From positions 781,659 to 845,658 of the forward strand of contig NZ_JAHKPY010000002.1 in assembly GCF_018860745.1 (NCBI RefSeq): a stretch of 64,000 nucleotides of DNA, read 5' to 3'. Made by a program: the position numbers and the translations under genes. The notes under the pieces are model-generated. The model was not told where the DNA came from and did no database searches. It saw only the letters and a list, made by a program, of their open reading frames with translations. Shown in pieces: positions 53,424 through 63,366 of the stretch (position 1 is the stretch's first letter; the number at the start of each line of letters is the position of its first letter). The DNA comes from Zobellia uliginosa. GTDB lineage: Bacteria > Bacteroidota > Bacteroidia > Flavobacteriales > Flavobacteriaceae.

Positions 53424-54083
53424 AAAATGAATCACAGTATATTTTACGTCATAACCATACTCACCATATAATTATTGGAGTCTACAGTTAGTTTTAATTA
53501 AAGTTGTTTAGAAACCTATTATGCTTGAATTTCACCTTCAAAAAAATATAACTGTAAATTATCATACTTCAGCCATCAGATAAAATATCCATTTATCAAA
53601 TTAGAGAAATAGTTTCTTTAAGAACGAACTAAAGCAATATGTGTATTCCTACAAAAAGTAAGGTAACATTTTCATAGCAGTATAAATGGGGCACTTATGA
53701 ATGCTAGTAAAGAGTATTATGGAATAAGATGCTTTTATTTTAAGAAAGCATTTTTTTGACTAAAAGACAAGCTATTTGTACAAAGTCTAAATAATATAGT
53801 CTAAATCGGTTCTATTTCAACTTTCTTTTATAAAAAAATCAGTTCTGATAATTAACTATTTGATAAATCCTTCTTAAGAAAAATAAGATATTGCAAAAAA
53901 CACCATATCAAATTTTTCTATCTATATGATGAAAAATTTCTTTTTCATTTATCAATTATGACCATTATTTTATTCTTAAGTATCTGCTTTCTACCAAATT
54001 CACAGTAATTCGCTATATGTTATATTGTCTTCTTTTTTCTTAAATACTTGAGATTCTTTTATCTAATTCAATTTATTTTTAAT
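53424..54083. other. Long AT-rich non-coding stretch before locus 3
   Basis: About 660 bases without a convincing gene. One terminator-like hairpin stands at 53729-53757: ATGCTTT (53729-53735) pairs with AAAGCAT (53745-53751) and is followed by TTTTTT. It has no intact gene upstream, so either a small RNA ends there or a gene has been lost. Otherwise I see nothing but AT-rich sequence. Confidence 0.4.
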
Positions 54084-54135
54084 ATTACCTCAGGTAATGT
54101 GCAATTGTACAGATTGCCGTTAGTAACCGGTTACT
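54084..54135 (+). promoter_or_regulatory. Three consecutive palindromes before susC3
   Basis: ATTACCTCAGGTAAT (54084-54098) has seven-base perfect arms. TGTGCAATTGTACA (54098-54111, sharing one base with the first) is palindromic but for one pair. AGTAACCGGTTACT (54122-54135) is a perfect 14-bp palindrome resembling LacI-family operators. They lie about 100-150 bases before the susC3 start, where loci 1 and 2 instead have FecI/FecR genes. Confidence 0.55.
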
Positions 54136-54231
54136 TTCCTACAAATACGTAAGCCAATAGTTATGATCCAAAATCAGGATAAATAACTAGTTGACTGCCT
54201 ACGAATTACTCAAACCAAAAAATGATACTCT

Positions 54232-57200
54232 ATGAAACAACAATTACTGTTGTCGGTTATTTTTTTCTGCATTTGTTCAACCGTAAGTGCACAGGAAATT
54301 AAAATATCCGGCCATATTACCGATGAAGATGGACAACCACTTCCAGGTGTAGATGTTATAATTAAGAATTCAACTATAGGTGTTATCTCAGATTTTGATG
54401 GTATCTATCAAATAAAGAGCCCAAATGATGGTATTCTTATTTTTTCTTCTCTAGGCTTTGCAACTAAAGAGGTTTCAGTAAATAATCAATTAACTATTGA
54501 TGTAAGCTTAGAAACTTCTGCGGAAAATTTATCCGAAGTAGTAGTTACAGCTTTGGGCTTTAAAGAAGATGCAGATCAGATGGGTGCAACTAGCTCCAAA
54601 GTAGGAGGCGAATCTATTGCTCGAACAGGGGAGGCACAACTTGTAAATGGCATGTCCGGACGTGCTGCTGGGGTGAGCATTACTAGATCCTCAGGCGATC
54701 CAGGAGCTGGGTCATTTATCCAGATTCGCGGAGCAAATACTATAACCGGAAGTTCCCAACCACTTGTTATTGTGGACGGTATTCCAATTAGTAATAACTC
54801 TCAGGATGATTCGCCTAATGCCGATGGTAATACCTCAGGTGGTGTTGTACAACAATCACGTATGAATGACATTAACCCAAATGACATTGCTTCGGTTCAA
54901 ATTTTGAAAGGGGCTTCGGCTGCCGCACTTTGGGGTTCTCGAGCTGCCAATGGGGTAATCATGATTACTACTAAAAAAGGAGGCTTCGGCGAGAAAATGA
55001 AAGTTTCTTTTCGTTCGTCATATTCTGTAGACCAGATCAACATATTTCACCCCAAGCAGAATAAATACGGACAAGGTTCTAATGGCATGTACAGCCCTAC
55101 AGCATCTCAGTCTTGGGGAGATAAAATCAGCGACCGTTCAGGAACTGCAGATGTACTTGATACTTCTGGAGAATACTTTGAGGGTAACATTACAGGAAAC
55201 CGTTATTACCCAATTTTAGAAAAAAATCAGAAAGATTTTTTAGATGACTCTAATTATGATCAGATTTTTTCTAATGGATTTACGATGGATAATTCAGTCA
55301 GTTTAAGTGGAGGTAACGAAAGTTCTACCTTTTACTTTAGTGTAGGACACTTAAATCAAGATGGAATATACAAGGCTAATAGCAATTATAAGCGTAGTAC
55401 AATTCGATTTAATACTGAAAAGCGTTTTAACGATATGGTGAAAATGACCACTAATGCTACATATATTAGCAGTAACTCTGATCGTGTGCAACGCGGGAAC
55501 AACACTTCTGGAACAATATTGGCCTATTTACGAAACCCACCAGACTTTGATATAACAGATTATATTGGTAGTTACTATTCAGAACCTAATGCGGCACCTA
55601 TTGAAAATAGGCAACGATCTTATCGTCGTTATTTAGGTAATACTGCCACTCCAATTTATAATAATCCTTTATGGCCATTGTACCAGCAAGAAAATACTTC
55701 TAATGTTAATCGTATTATTATGAGTTCAGAGCTTAAGATTATGCCATTTAACTGGTTTGACCTTACTGCTAGGGTTGGAATTGATAACTACACCGATCAA
55801 AGAGATAGTTTTTTTCCTGCAAACGAAGTTCAAGGAGCAGGAAACGGTTATTTTAAAGAACAAGTTACTCAAGAAAGAGAGTTGAACCTTGACGTAATTG
55901 GGCGATTTTCCAAAGAAATTAGCAAAGATTTTTCAAGCACTCTATTATTGGGTTTCAATATAAATGATCGTAAATATAGCTATCTAGGAGCCGATATAAC
56001 TGGCTTTCTTGTCACAACCAACCCTCCTTATAGTTTTGACAATGCCGCAACGGAAAATAAATCACCATTTAACTACAGAAGTACAATCCGTACGTCTAGA
56101 GCTTATGCCACTTTAAATCTTGAGGCCTATGAGTCTATATTCTTAAACCTTTCTTTGGCAGGTGAATCTTCTTCAACTTTTGGTGAAGAAACTAAAAATA
56201 CATTTTATTACCCAGCGGCTGACATAGCTTGGCAGTTTTCCAACCTAGGTGGTTTGCAAAATTCGGGAATACTGTCTTTTGGTAAATTACGTGCATCATT
56301 TGGTACAGTTGGAGTACAGCCACAGCCTTATCGAACGGCAACTGACTTTGTAGCAACTAGTTTTTCTAATTCCCCATGGGGAGATGTTTTGGATGGAGCA
56401 CAATATGGCGATGGAGCATTTATCCAGAGTCCAGAGCAGGGTGATGCCTTACTCAAACCAGAGCGGAAAACAGAATTTGAGGTAGGAACAGATCTTCGTT
56501 TCTTTAATAATAAACTCAAAACTTCTTTTACATACTATTATAATCAGGTAAACGACTTATTAGTTCCAATCACGTTAGCACCATCAATAGGCTTCGTAAG
56601 TAAGTATACGAATGCAGCAAAGCTTGAGAATAGGGGAATTGAGTTAGATTTGAGTTTTGATGTAGTAAGTAATAAAGATTTACAAATTTCACCATTTTTA
56701 AATTTTAATAGAAATAGAAATGAAGTTCTTGACCTAGCGGGTACGGAATCGGTTTATTTGGCTGGAATCCCAAATTTTGTTAGTTCCCAAGCGGTAGAAG
56801 GGCATCCTGTAGGTGTATTGTGGGGTGGGAAATATGCAAGAGATGATAATGGCTCTATAGTTCTAGATGAAAATGGATTTCCTACAATAGACCCTAGTAG
56901 TGGTGTAATAGGTGATCCAAATCCTGATTGGAGAGGAGGAGCAGGTATTAATGCTTCGTATAAAAACTTATCATTGAATATACTTTTTGAGACTTCCCAG
57001 GGTAATGATCTTTATAGTGGTACCCGTGGTGTAATGTATAATTTCGGAACTCACGAAGATAATGGAAATGAGGTAACACTGACTCAGGACCTGGTAAATT
57101 ATAGTGGCGATATTATTGCTGCGGGTAGCACGGTTCGCGGAAATATTGAAGATTTTGGAGCGGGACCTGTGTTGTTGGACCAGAGCTACTATACCACCTT

Positions 57201-57489
57201 AGGAAGTGGTTTTAGTGCGCTGAAAGAGCAACATGTCTATGATGCGAGCTGGACTCGTTTGCGTGAAGTAACATTGGGGTACTCACTTAATTCAGAAGCT
57301 TTTCGCGAGAGCACCAAATTACAGTCTGTTACTTTTTCGGTTACAGGACGGAATCTTTGGTTACTAACCGATGTAGTTGGTGTAGATCCCGAGACTAACC
57401 TAACAGGAGCTTCCAATGGACGAGGTATGGATTATTTTAATAGTCCTGGAACCCAGTCCTTCATTTTTTCTCTATCTATAAACTTCTAG
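54232..57489 (+). CDS. SusC/RagA-family TonB-dependent receptor without STN domain (locus 3)
   Basis: A 1,085-residue outer-membrane transporter. A short signal (FFCICSTVSAQ) is followed directly by the carboxypeptidase-like domain (about 24-98, GHITDEDGQPLPGVDVIIKN), the plug (about 102-250, SEVVVTALGFKEDADQMGAT) and a barrel ending FIFSLSINF. It lacks the STN domain of SusC1 and SusC2, in keeping with the absence of FecI/FecR genes beside it. It pairs with susD3, 10 bases on. Expression is probably set by the palindromes at 54084-54135. Confidence 0.95.
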   Translation: MKQQLLLSVIFFCICSTVSAQEIKISGHITDEDGQPLPGVDVIIKNSTIGVISDFDGIYQIKSPNDGILIFSSLGFATKEVSVNNQLTIDVSLETSAENLSEVVVTALGFKEDADQMGATSSKVGGESIARTGEAQLVNGMSGRAAGVSITRSSGDPGAGSFIQIRGANTITGSSQPLVIVDGIPISNNSQDDSPNADGNTSGGVVQQSRMNDINPNDIASVQILKGASAAALWGSRAANGVIMITTKKGGFGEKMKVSFRSSYSVDQINIFHPKQNKYGQGSNGMYSPTASQSWGDKISDRSGTADVLDTSGEYFEGNITGNRYYPILEKNQKDFLDDSNYDQIFSNGFTMDNSVSLSGGNESSTFYFSVGHLNQDGIYKANSNYKRSTIRFNTEKRFNDMVKMTTNATYISSNSDRVQRGNNTSGTILAYLRNPPDFDITDYIGSYYSEPNAAPIENRQRSYRRYLGNTATPIYNNPLWPLYQQENTSNVNRIIMSSELKIMPFNWFDLTARVGIDNYTDQRDSFFPANEVQGAGNGYFKEQVTQERELNLDVIGRFSKEISKDFSSTLLLGFNINDRKYSYLGADITGFLVTTNPPYSFDNAATENKSPFNYRSTIRTSRAYATLNLEAYESIFLNLSLAGESSSTFGEETKNTFYYPAADIAWQFSNLGGLQNSGILSFGKLRASFGTVGVQPQPYRTATDFVATSFSNSPWGDVLDGAQYGDGAFIQSPEQGDALLKPERKTEFEVGTDLRFFNNKLKTSFTYYYNQVNDLLVPITLAPSIGFVSKYTNAAKLENRGIELDLSFDVVSNKDLQISPFLNFNRNRNEVLDLAGTESVYLAGIPNFVSSQAVEGHPVGVLWGGKYARDDNGSIVLDENGFPTIDPSSGVIGDPNPDWRGGAGINASYKNLSLNILFETSQGNDLYSGTRGVMYNFGTHEDNGNEVTLTQDLVNYSGDIIAAGSTVRGNIEDFGAGPVLLDQSYYTTLGSGFSALKEQHVYDASWTRLREVTLGYSLNSEAFRESTKLQSVTFSVTGRNLWLLTDVVGVDPETNLTGASNGRGMDYFNSPGTQSFIFSLSINF

Positions 57490-57499
57490 AATCAATTAT

Positions 57500-58945
57500 A
57501 TGAAACGTATATTTTCATTTATTTTCTTAATCGGATTACTGGCCTGCGAAACTATTGTAGAAGACCTAAATAATGACCCGAACAACCCGACCGATGCCTC
57601 CGCCACATTATTATTAACCAGTGCTCAATTGGCCAATATTACTATTCATGAGGCCCATGTGGCGCGTATAGGAGGGATGTGGTCAGGTTATTTTACGGGT
57701 GTGGATAGACAATATGCTGATATTCAAGTTTACAATGTTAATGGCAGTAGCTTTAGCCAAATTTGGCAAAATATTTATTACGGTGTATTTCAACAAGCGA
57801 ACTTAATAGAAGCTAAATCTATAGAAGTTAACAATCGGCTTATGGTCGGTATTGCAAAGGTATTAAAAGCCCATGCCGTTGGAGCTGCTGCTGCCGGTTG
57901 GGGAGATGTTCCCTTATCTGAAGTTGCCAATGATGAATTTGATAATCCAGCATTTGATGCGCAAACAGATGTCTATAATGGTTTACAGACATTATTGGAT
58001 GAAGCTATTTTGGAATTGGAATCAGAAATTGGTTCTGTAGGTGTAGCGGACATTTATTACGGAGGTGACGGTGGTAAATGGTTAGAAGCAGCTTATACTT
58101 TAAAAGCTCGATTATATATTGAAACTCGTGAATACGAATTGGCCTATATGGCAGCTGTAGACGGTATTAGTTCTTCTAATAATTCAATGACTGCTCCACA
58201 TGGTAGTACGGTTGGAGCAAACGAAAACACACTTTACACATTTGTAGCACGTTCTCGGGCGGGAGATATGAACTCAAGTAACGCACATATTACAACATTA
58301 TTAGATCCCAATAGTTCAAGTTATAGGGGGAATGCAAAAACAGATGAGACCGCACGTTACAATTATTACTTCATTACAGAAGAAAATGCAAGGTTTACAG
58401 CTGGTACTGAACCTAATACTTACTCTACCTCAGTGGGAGACTCTTTACGAGGCTTTGCTAGTCAAGACCAAAGTTTTCCATTAATTACCTATTCTGAGAA
58501 TTTACTTACGTTAGCAGAAGCTGCTACGCGATCTCAAGGTTTTGATGCTGGCTTAGAACACCTGAATACATATCGAGCTTATCTTGATGGAGGAGGCTAT
58601 CTTGACCCCACATACCAGAACTCTGATTTTTCATATATGTATGAGCCCTATTCAATTGATGATTTTGCAGCTGGAGGAATTGCTAACGTAGATGGCTTGC
58701 CAGAAGAACAGGCTCTACTTCAGGAAATATTGGAAGAAAGGTATGTGACTTTTTTCGGTCAGTTATTAGGGTTTAATGACATTAGGCGGACCCGTAATGA
58801 ATCCATAGGTATAAAGATACAGCCTAATTCAGGGGAAACCCTTCCAGAAAGGTTCATCTACGGTCAAGAAGAAATCAATTCTAATACTAGTACCCCTAAT
58901 CCGGTGCCGGATATCTTTACTCCTACACCGATAAATACTTTTTAA
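57500..58945 (+). CDS. SusD-like lipoprotein of the second SusD family (locus 3)
   Basis: A 481-residue surface lipoprotein: the signal ends LIGLLAC, followed by LNNDPNNPTDASATLLLTSA. The D-P-N-N-P-T and L-L-T-S-A-Q segments, the internal ARIGGMWSGYFTGVDRQYAD and the end part ILEERYVTFFGQLLGFNDIR match the SusD-and-RagB-like group 2 (SusD-like_2, PF12771) rather than the starch type. It binds a ligand for SusC3. Members of this group often work with peptidases or amidohydrolases, as the next gene suggests. Confidence 0.9.
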   Translation: MKRIFSFIFLIGLLACETIVEDLNNDPNNPTDASATLLLTSAQLANITIHEAHVARIGGMWSGYFTGVDRQYADIQVYNVNGSSFSQIWQNIYYGVFQQANLIEAKSIEVNNRLMVGIAKVLKAHAVGAAAAGWGDVPLSEVANDEFDNPAFDAQTDVYNGLQTLLDEAILELESEIGSVGVADIYYGGDGGKWLEAAYTLKARLYIETREYELAYMAAVDGISSSNNSMTAPHGSTVGANENTLYTFVARSRAGDMNSSNAHITTLLDPNSSSYRGNAKTDETARYNYYFITEENARFTAGTEPNTYSTSVGDSLRGFASQDQSFPLITYSENLLTLAEAATRSQGFDAGLEHLNTYRAYLDGGGYLDPTYQNSDFSYMYEPYSIDDFAAGGIANVDGLPEEQALLQEILEERYVTFFGQLLGFNDIRRTRNESIGIKIQPNSGETLPERFIYGQEEINSNTSTPNPVPDIFTPTPINTF

Positions 58946-58990
58946 TTATAATAATGGATGATATTAATTCACTCTAAAGAACAAATACCA

Positions 58991-61990
58991 ATGCGTCAAA
59001 TTTCTTTTATTTCTTTATTAAACATACTCCTTCTAGTACTTTTTTCTTGTTCCGATGTAAAGGAAAATACTGAAATTGCCAATAGTAATAGCATAGCTGT
59101 TACTTTAAAAGAAGGAACAAATATGGCTGTTTCTCTTTCTCCTGACAAGAAATCATTGGCACTTGATTTACAAGGTACGATTTGGGTTATGCCAACTTCA
59201 GGAGGAAAGGCTACTCCTATTACAGATGAATTAGGAGATTGTCATGAACCTACCTGGTCTCCAGATGGAGAATCAATTGCATTTCATTCCTATAAAGATG
59301 GTAATTACCATATTTGGACCATTAAAAAAGATGGCTCTGATTTAAAACAGATAACTTCGGGACTTTATGATGATCGTGAGCCAGACTGGTCACCTAGCGG
59401 AGAGACTATTGTCTTTTCTTCTGATCGCAACGGTAATTATGATATTTGGGAGGTTCAGCTAAGTAATAAATCATTAAAATCTCTTACACAATCTATTGGT
59501 AATGATTATAGTCCGGCTGTTTCTTCTATAGATGGGCAAATTGTTTTTGTTTCAGAACGAGTTAAAGCTCCTGGAATATATATAAGTATAAAGGGTAAAG
59601 AGAATTTATTGACCGCTTCCGACAAGGCATTGGCTGCACCTTCTTGGAACGAAAATGATGATTCGGTTACTTTTACTGCTTATGACGGGGAGAATAGCAA
59701 TATGTATATTGCAGATGTCGAAACCGGAGAAGTAGAAAGTTTAACAATTGAGAGTGAAGATATTTTTCCTTTTCGAACTAATTGGCTGAATGACAGCACT
59801 TATCTCTACACAGCAGATGGTAAAATTAAAAAAAGTATTTTGGGAAAAGATGGTTTTCAAACCATTGATTTTGAGGCTACCGTAAACTTGAATAGAAATA
59901 GCTATGCTCGTAAAACATATAATTTTGATGATGATGAAAAGCATACTCCAATGGGTATAATGGGACCGGTAGTTTCACCTGATGGTAACTCAGTAGCTTT
60001 TGCAGCATTAGGTAATTTATATGTTCAAGTTATTGGAGGTGAACTAACGCAACTAACGGATGATATTTTTGTGGATATTGATCCAGATTGGTCACCTGAT
60101 GGCCAATCAATTGTTTTTGCTTCTGATCGGACAGGTAAGATGAATTTATGGATGATGGATCTGGTTAGTAAGGAAGCTAAGCAGCTTACTGATATTAAGG
60201 AAACAACTTTAGCTCCTTCTTTTTCTCCCGATGGTAAATCTATTGCTTTTTATGCAACTGATGCACGTAATGTATGGGGCCGTGGTGTATTGAGTCTTTT
60301 AGACGTTTCTTCAGGAGAGATTACTGCTATTCATGACCCGGTATTTGTTCCTAGCAAGCCAAGTTGGTCACCTGATGGGAGAACTATGGCTTTAATGGCC
60401 ATACAACCCGCTTCTACCCGTTACCGGGAGGGAATGAGTGAAATATTGTTGGTATCTGTTGATGGAGAGGGCTACCGTTATGTCTCACCAGACTCCACTC
60501 GTACTCCTGGTATGAGAAGTAAAAACGGTCCACTTTGGTCTCCAAATGGAACAAAAATAGCGTACATTCAAGATGGCGTGTTGTGGACGGTGCCTGTTGA
60601 TGCAAGAGGGGAAATCAAAGGAATCCCTAAGCAACTTACAAAAGAATTGGCGGCTAAGCCTAGTTGGGCGGGAGATTCGAAAACGATAGTCTATCTAGCT
60701 ACTGATCACCTTAAGAAAATTAATGTGGAAACTGGAGAGGACGAAGACATCCCTATTGAGCTAGAATGGAAACCACAGTTAGGAGAAAGCACTTATGTAA
60801 TTTATGCAGGCAAGCTATTTAACGGAAAGGATAGTACCTATCTAGAAAATATGGATATTTTGATAGAAAATCATCGAATTAAGGAAATTGTACCGCATCA
60901 AGAATACACTAATATGACAGTTATTGATGCTTCTGATAATGTTGTCATGCCTGGGCTTTTTGAGATGCACACGCATCAGCACGCTAGCGTAGGAGAACGT
61001 TTGGGACGTATTTGGCTGTCTAATGGTATTACCTCAGTGCGAGAACCGGGAGCTGATCCCTACGACGCCTTAGAACGGAAAGAAGCATGGTCTAGTGGTA
61101 CTCGACTTGGTCCACGAGAGTTTTTTACTGGGGGACTTACAGATGGTGGTCGGATATACTATGGATTAGCTAATAGTGTAATTCATGGGCCACATATGAA
61201 ATTGGAAATGGAGCGTGCCAAAAAGCTAGGTTACGATTTAATTAAAACCTACGTACGTATGCCTGATTCCATTCAAAAAGAAATAACTATGGCTGCACAC
61301 GACATAGGTATACCGGTATCTTCTCATGAGATTTTTCCATCAACCAAATATAATGTAGATGCCGTTGAGCACATCCGAGGGACTAGTCGCAGAGGATATT
61401 CTATGAAACAATCCGCAATGAACCGTACCTATGATGATGTCATTCAACTAATAGCCCAGTCCGGGATGAATATTACACCAACAATCGGATTACAAGGGGG
61501 ATTCTTTCTGATGATGGAGAAAGACCCCAGATTGATTAAAAACAAACAGCTCAATGCGCTGTACTCTTCTGATTATGTAAATAAGTTAGCCGCCGCAATG
61601 CCCGGTATAAGGGCTATGCGACCAGGCTATGGTTCCAATTTTGATAATATTTACAAGACCATGAAGAATATTATTAATGCAGGCGGACGAATGACAGCAG
61701 GCACTGATTCTCCATTTATTCCTTACGGAACTAGTCTACATGTGGAAATGCAACTATTTGTTGAAGCTGGTCTTTCTCCTTTTCAAGCTTTGCAAACGGC
61801 GACTATTAAATCGGCTGAAGCAGTGGGTGTAGATAAAGACTTAGGAAGTCTTGAAGCAGGTAAACTAGCTGATTTGGTCATTGTAGATGGCGACCCTCTT
61901 AATAACATTACGGATGCTTGGAACATTACTACCGTAATTAAAAATGGTATTGAATATGAGATAGATGAATTATTAGAGACCCCTAACTGA
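58991..61990 (+). CDS. TolB-like propeller plus amidohydrolase lipoprotein (locus 3)
   Basis: About 999 residues from ATG 58991, which gives a lipoprotein signal ending LLVLFSC; the ATG at 58958 would put 11 hydrophilic residues before it. Residues about 40-590 carry PD40/TolB-type propeller repeats (EPTWSPDGESIAFHS, DPDWSPDGQSIVFASDR, APSFSPDGKSIAFYA). Residues about 605-990 form an amidohydrolase: MPGLFEMHTHQH (H660, H662), LIKTYVRMP (candidate carboxylated lysine), SSHEI, VEHIRG and TAGTDSPF (D906). The two-part plan is known from Bacteroidetes imidazolonepropionase-like proteins that cleave amide or lactam bonds. It probably processes the ligand brought by SusC3/SusD3. Confidence 0.88.
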   Translation: MRQISFISLLNILLLVLFSCSDVKENTEIANSNSIAVTLKEGTNMAVSLSPDKKSLALDLQGTIWVMPTSGGKATPITDELGDCHEPTWSPDGESIAFHSYKDGNYHIWTIKKDGSDLKQITSGLYDDREPDWSPSGETIVFSSDRNGNYDIWEVQLSNKSLKSLTQSIGNDYSPAVSSIDGQIVFVSERVKAPGIYISIKGKENLLTASDKALAAPSWNENDDSVTFTAYDGENSNMYIADVETGEVESLTIESEDIFPFRTNWLNDSTYLYTADGKIKKSILGKDGFQTIDFEATVNLNRNSYARKTYNFDDDEKHTPMGIMGPVVSPDGNSVAFAALGNLYVQVIGGELTQLTDDIFVDIDPDWSPDGQSIVFASDRTGKMNLWMMDLVSKEAKQLTDIKETTLAPSFSPDGKSIAFYATDARNVWGRGVLSLLDVSSGEITAIHDPVFVPSKPSWSPDGRTMALMAIQPASTRYREGMSEILLVSVDGEGYRYVSPDSTRTPGMRSKNGPLWSPNGTKIAYIQDGVLWTVPVDARGEIKGIPKQLTKELAAKPSWAGDSKTIVYLATDHLKKINVETGEDEDIPIELEWKPQLGESTYVIYAGKLFNGKDSTYLENMDILIENHRIKEIVPHQEYTNMTVIDASDNVVMPGLFEMHTHQHASVGERLGRIWLSNGITSVREPGADPYDALERKEAWSSGTRLGPREFFTGGLTDGGRIYYGLANSVIHGPHMKLEMERAKKLGYDLIKTYVRMPDSIQKEITMAAHDIGIPVSSHEIFPSTKYNVDAVEHIRGTSRRGYSMKQSAMNRTYDDVIQLIAQSGMNITPTIGLQGGFFLMMEKDPRLIKNKQLNALYSSDYVNKLAAAMPGIRAMRPGYGSNFDNIYKTMKNIINAGGRMTAGTDSPFIPYGTSLHVEMQLFVEAGLSPFQALQTATIKSAEAVGVDKDLGSLEAGKLADLVIVDGDPLNNITDAWNITTVIKNGIEYEIDELLETPN

Positions 61991-62048
61991 TTATTACAAA
62001 AAAACCTTTGTTGTTTATAAGTGATATGCTATTAAAATAATATAGTTA

Positions 62049-62160
62049 GTTGAGTTAGTTAAGTAGTGAAAAGAGCAACAGGAAACTGTTGCTCTTTTTG
62101 GTTAAAAACAACCACATGGACATGGTTAAAGCTCCACCATGTTTATGGTGGCTATTATTA
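62049..62160 (+). repeat. Dispersed terminator-linked repeat, copy B
   Basis: Corresponds to 53309-53423. It starts AGTTGAGTTAGTT, contains the AGAGCAACAG...CTGTTGCTCT terminator and CCACATGGACATGG, and ends in the first codons of the gene at 62139. Outside these limits the two copies diverge. Confidence 0.8.
62072..62099 (+). terminator. Terminator of locus 3
   Basis: AGAGCAACAG and CTGTTGCTCT form a ten-base stem around GAAA, followed by TTTTT. It ends the susC3-susD3-amidohydrolase unit. Confidence 0.85.
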
Positions 62161-62621
62161 CCATAATAGAATTAAAACATATTAAAATTGAATTGGAAAA
62201 TTCAAGAAGCCACCATATCCGACATTTTATTGATCAGTATTATTGTTATAAAAACAATTATGTCACCAAAACTGGTAATCCTGCTTGGAATAAAATTTTT
62301 TGGAGTGGTCTGGTTTCTCTTGAGGCAGCTAAAGAAGTGAACAGGAAACAAGTTGTAAAGGAGCATGTGGTACCTGTTAAGGTCATTACACAAATGTTAC
62401 AAAATCTTGGTTTAAGTCCATCATTAAGCGAAATAGGTAAAGTGTTAGATGATTGGCTTTTATTTGCTACCATTACTAAAAACGAAAATAAGGAATTGAA
62501 TGATTTAGGATTGAGTCAAAAAATGCCTACTCAATTTTATGATAGCCATAATGTATTATATCAGGATAAGTTTGCTCGTTATAAACTGGCAGGGATAAGC
62601 CTAGTAAAATTGAAACAATGA
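62139..62621 (+). CDS. Cytosolic protein of unknown function with EHVVP ... MP motifs
   Basis: About 160 residues. The start ATG 62139 lies in the repeated segment; ATG 62145 is an equal alternative. The sequence has PAWNKIFWSGLVSLEAAKEV, KEHVVPVKVITQML, FATITKNENKELNDLGLSQK-MP and FARYKLAGISL. The E-H-V-V-P...I-T-K-x-E-x-x-x-L-N-x-x-G-L-x-x-K-M-P...R-Y-x-x-A-G-I pattern seems to belong to a family of hypothetical bacterial proteins I have seen but cannot name. There is no signal peptide. The first eight codons also occur at 53403, next to locus 2, as a truncated copy. Confidence 0.5.
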   Translation: MFMVAIITIIELKHIKIELENSRSHHIRHFIDQYYCYKNNYVTKTGNPAWNKIFWSGLVSLEAAKEVNRKQVVKEHVVPVKVITQMLQNLGLSPSLSEIGKVLDDWLLFATITKNENKELNDLGLSQKMPTQFYDSHNVLYQDKFARYKLAGISLVKLKQ

Positions 62622-62731
62622 TTTTAGGATTTAAAGGTTAGATGAAATTTATAAGAAATAGTATACAGAAATTTTAAAGACCTTATGACGCTAAGAATCA
62701 AATATGAGCTATTTTAGTCAAAATTATTTTT

Positions 62732-63265
62732 ATGTCATTTTCAGTCAATAGGACTATCTCGTTTATTTTATTATCAGTTTTTCTTATTTCTTGTAGTGAG
62801 GATAAAGAAGAAGTGGAGGAGGTTATAGATATGGGTGCCATTGAAATAGGAACCTATGAGGCTACCATTACCTTAGATTCTAAATGGGAAGACTACTATA
62901 TGGAGAGGTTATATGTCTTGTCCGCCAGTGATGTTGGTGAAACAGGAACTAGCGAGATAACGTATATAAACACGGATAATTTTTCTGGGGGACTACAGTT
63001 ATTACTTTTAGGCAATAGCGATATAGATGTTGCTCAAAAGCATGTTTTTAAAACTTCGGACAATTGTTTTGCGTTTCATGCCAATATCATCATAGATGCA
63101 ATTGATGCAGTTTATCCAGTAGGATTCAATTATACGTTGAAATTGAATGGAGAGGAAATTGTCAATAAAGATTTCACGACAGCAAAGAAGGTTGAATTTG
63201 CTCTTAGATGGTCAAACCGGAATGGGTACGAAGAGGAGATTAAAGATAACTTTAATAAGTTGTAA
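62732..63265 (+). CDS. Lipoprotein of unknown function
   Basis: A 177-residue lipoprotein: signal MSFSVNRTISFILLSVFLISC with the lipidated cysteine at 21, then an acidic linker SEDKEEVEEV. The mature part is beta-rich (YEATITLDSKWEDYYMERLY, FNYTLKLNGEEIVNKDF) and could be an immunoglobulin-like or jelly-roll fold. No catalytic motif is visible. It stands between the unknown gene at 62139 and the right NUDIX copy, with no clear operon partner. Confidence 0.6.
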   Translation: MSFSVNRTISFILLSVFLISCSEDKEEVEEVIDMGAIEIGTYEATITLDSKWEDYYMERLYVLSASDVGETGTSEITYINTDNFSGGLQLLLLGNSDIDVAQKHVFKTSDNCFAFHANIIIDAIDAVYPVGFNYTLKLNGEEIVNKDFTTAKKVEFALRWSNRNGYEEEIKDNFNKL

Positions 63266-63366
63266 TAGTTGTTAGGTTTGCCCAGCTTGTAGAGGTAAAT
63301 CGTACTTAGCTAGATACCGGTAGAAGAAGTACCGCCTATAAGCCGGATCAATGAGATAAGAACTTT

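Noticed and set aside
62139..62621. Toxin-antitoxin or restriction nuclease call for the EHVVP protein
   Set aside because: The motif is suggestive, but no known nuclease active site or partner gene can be shown.
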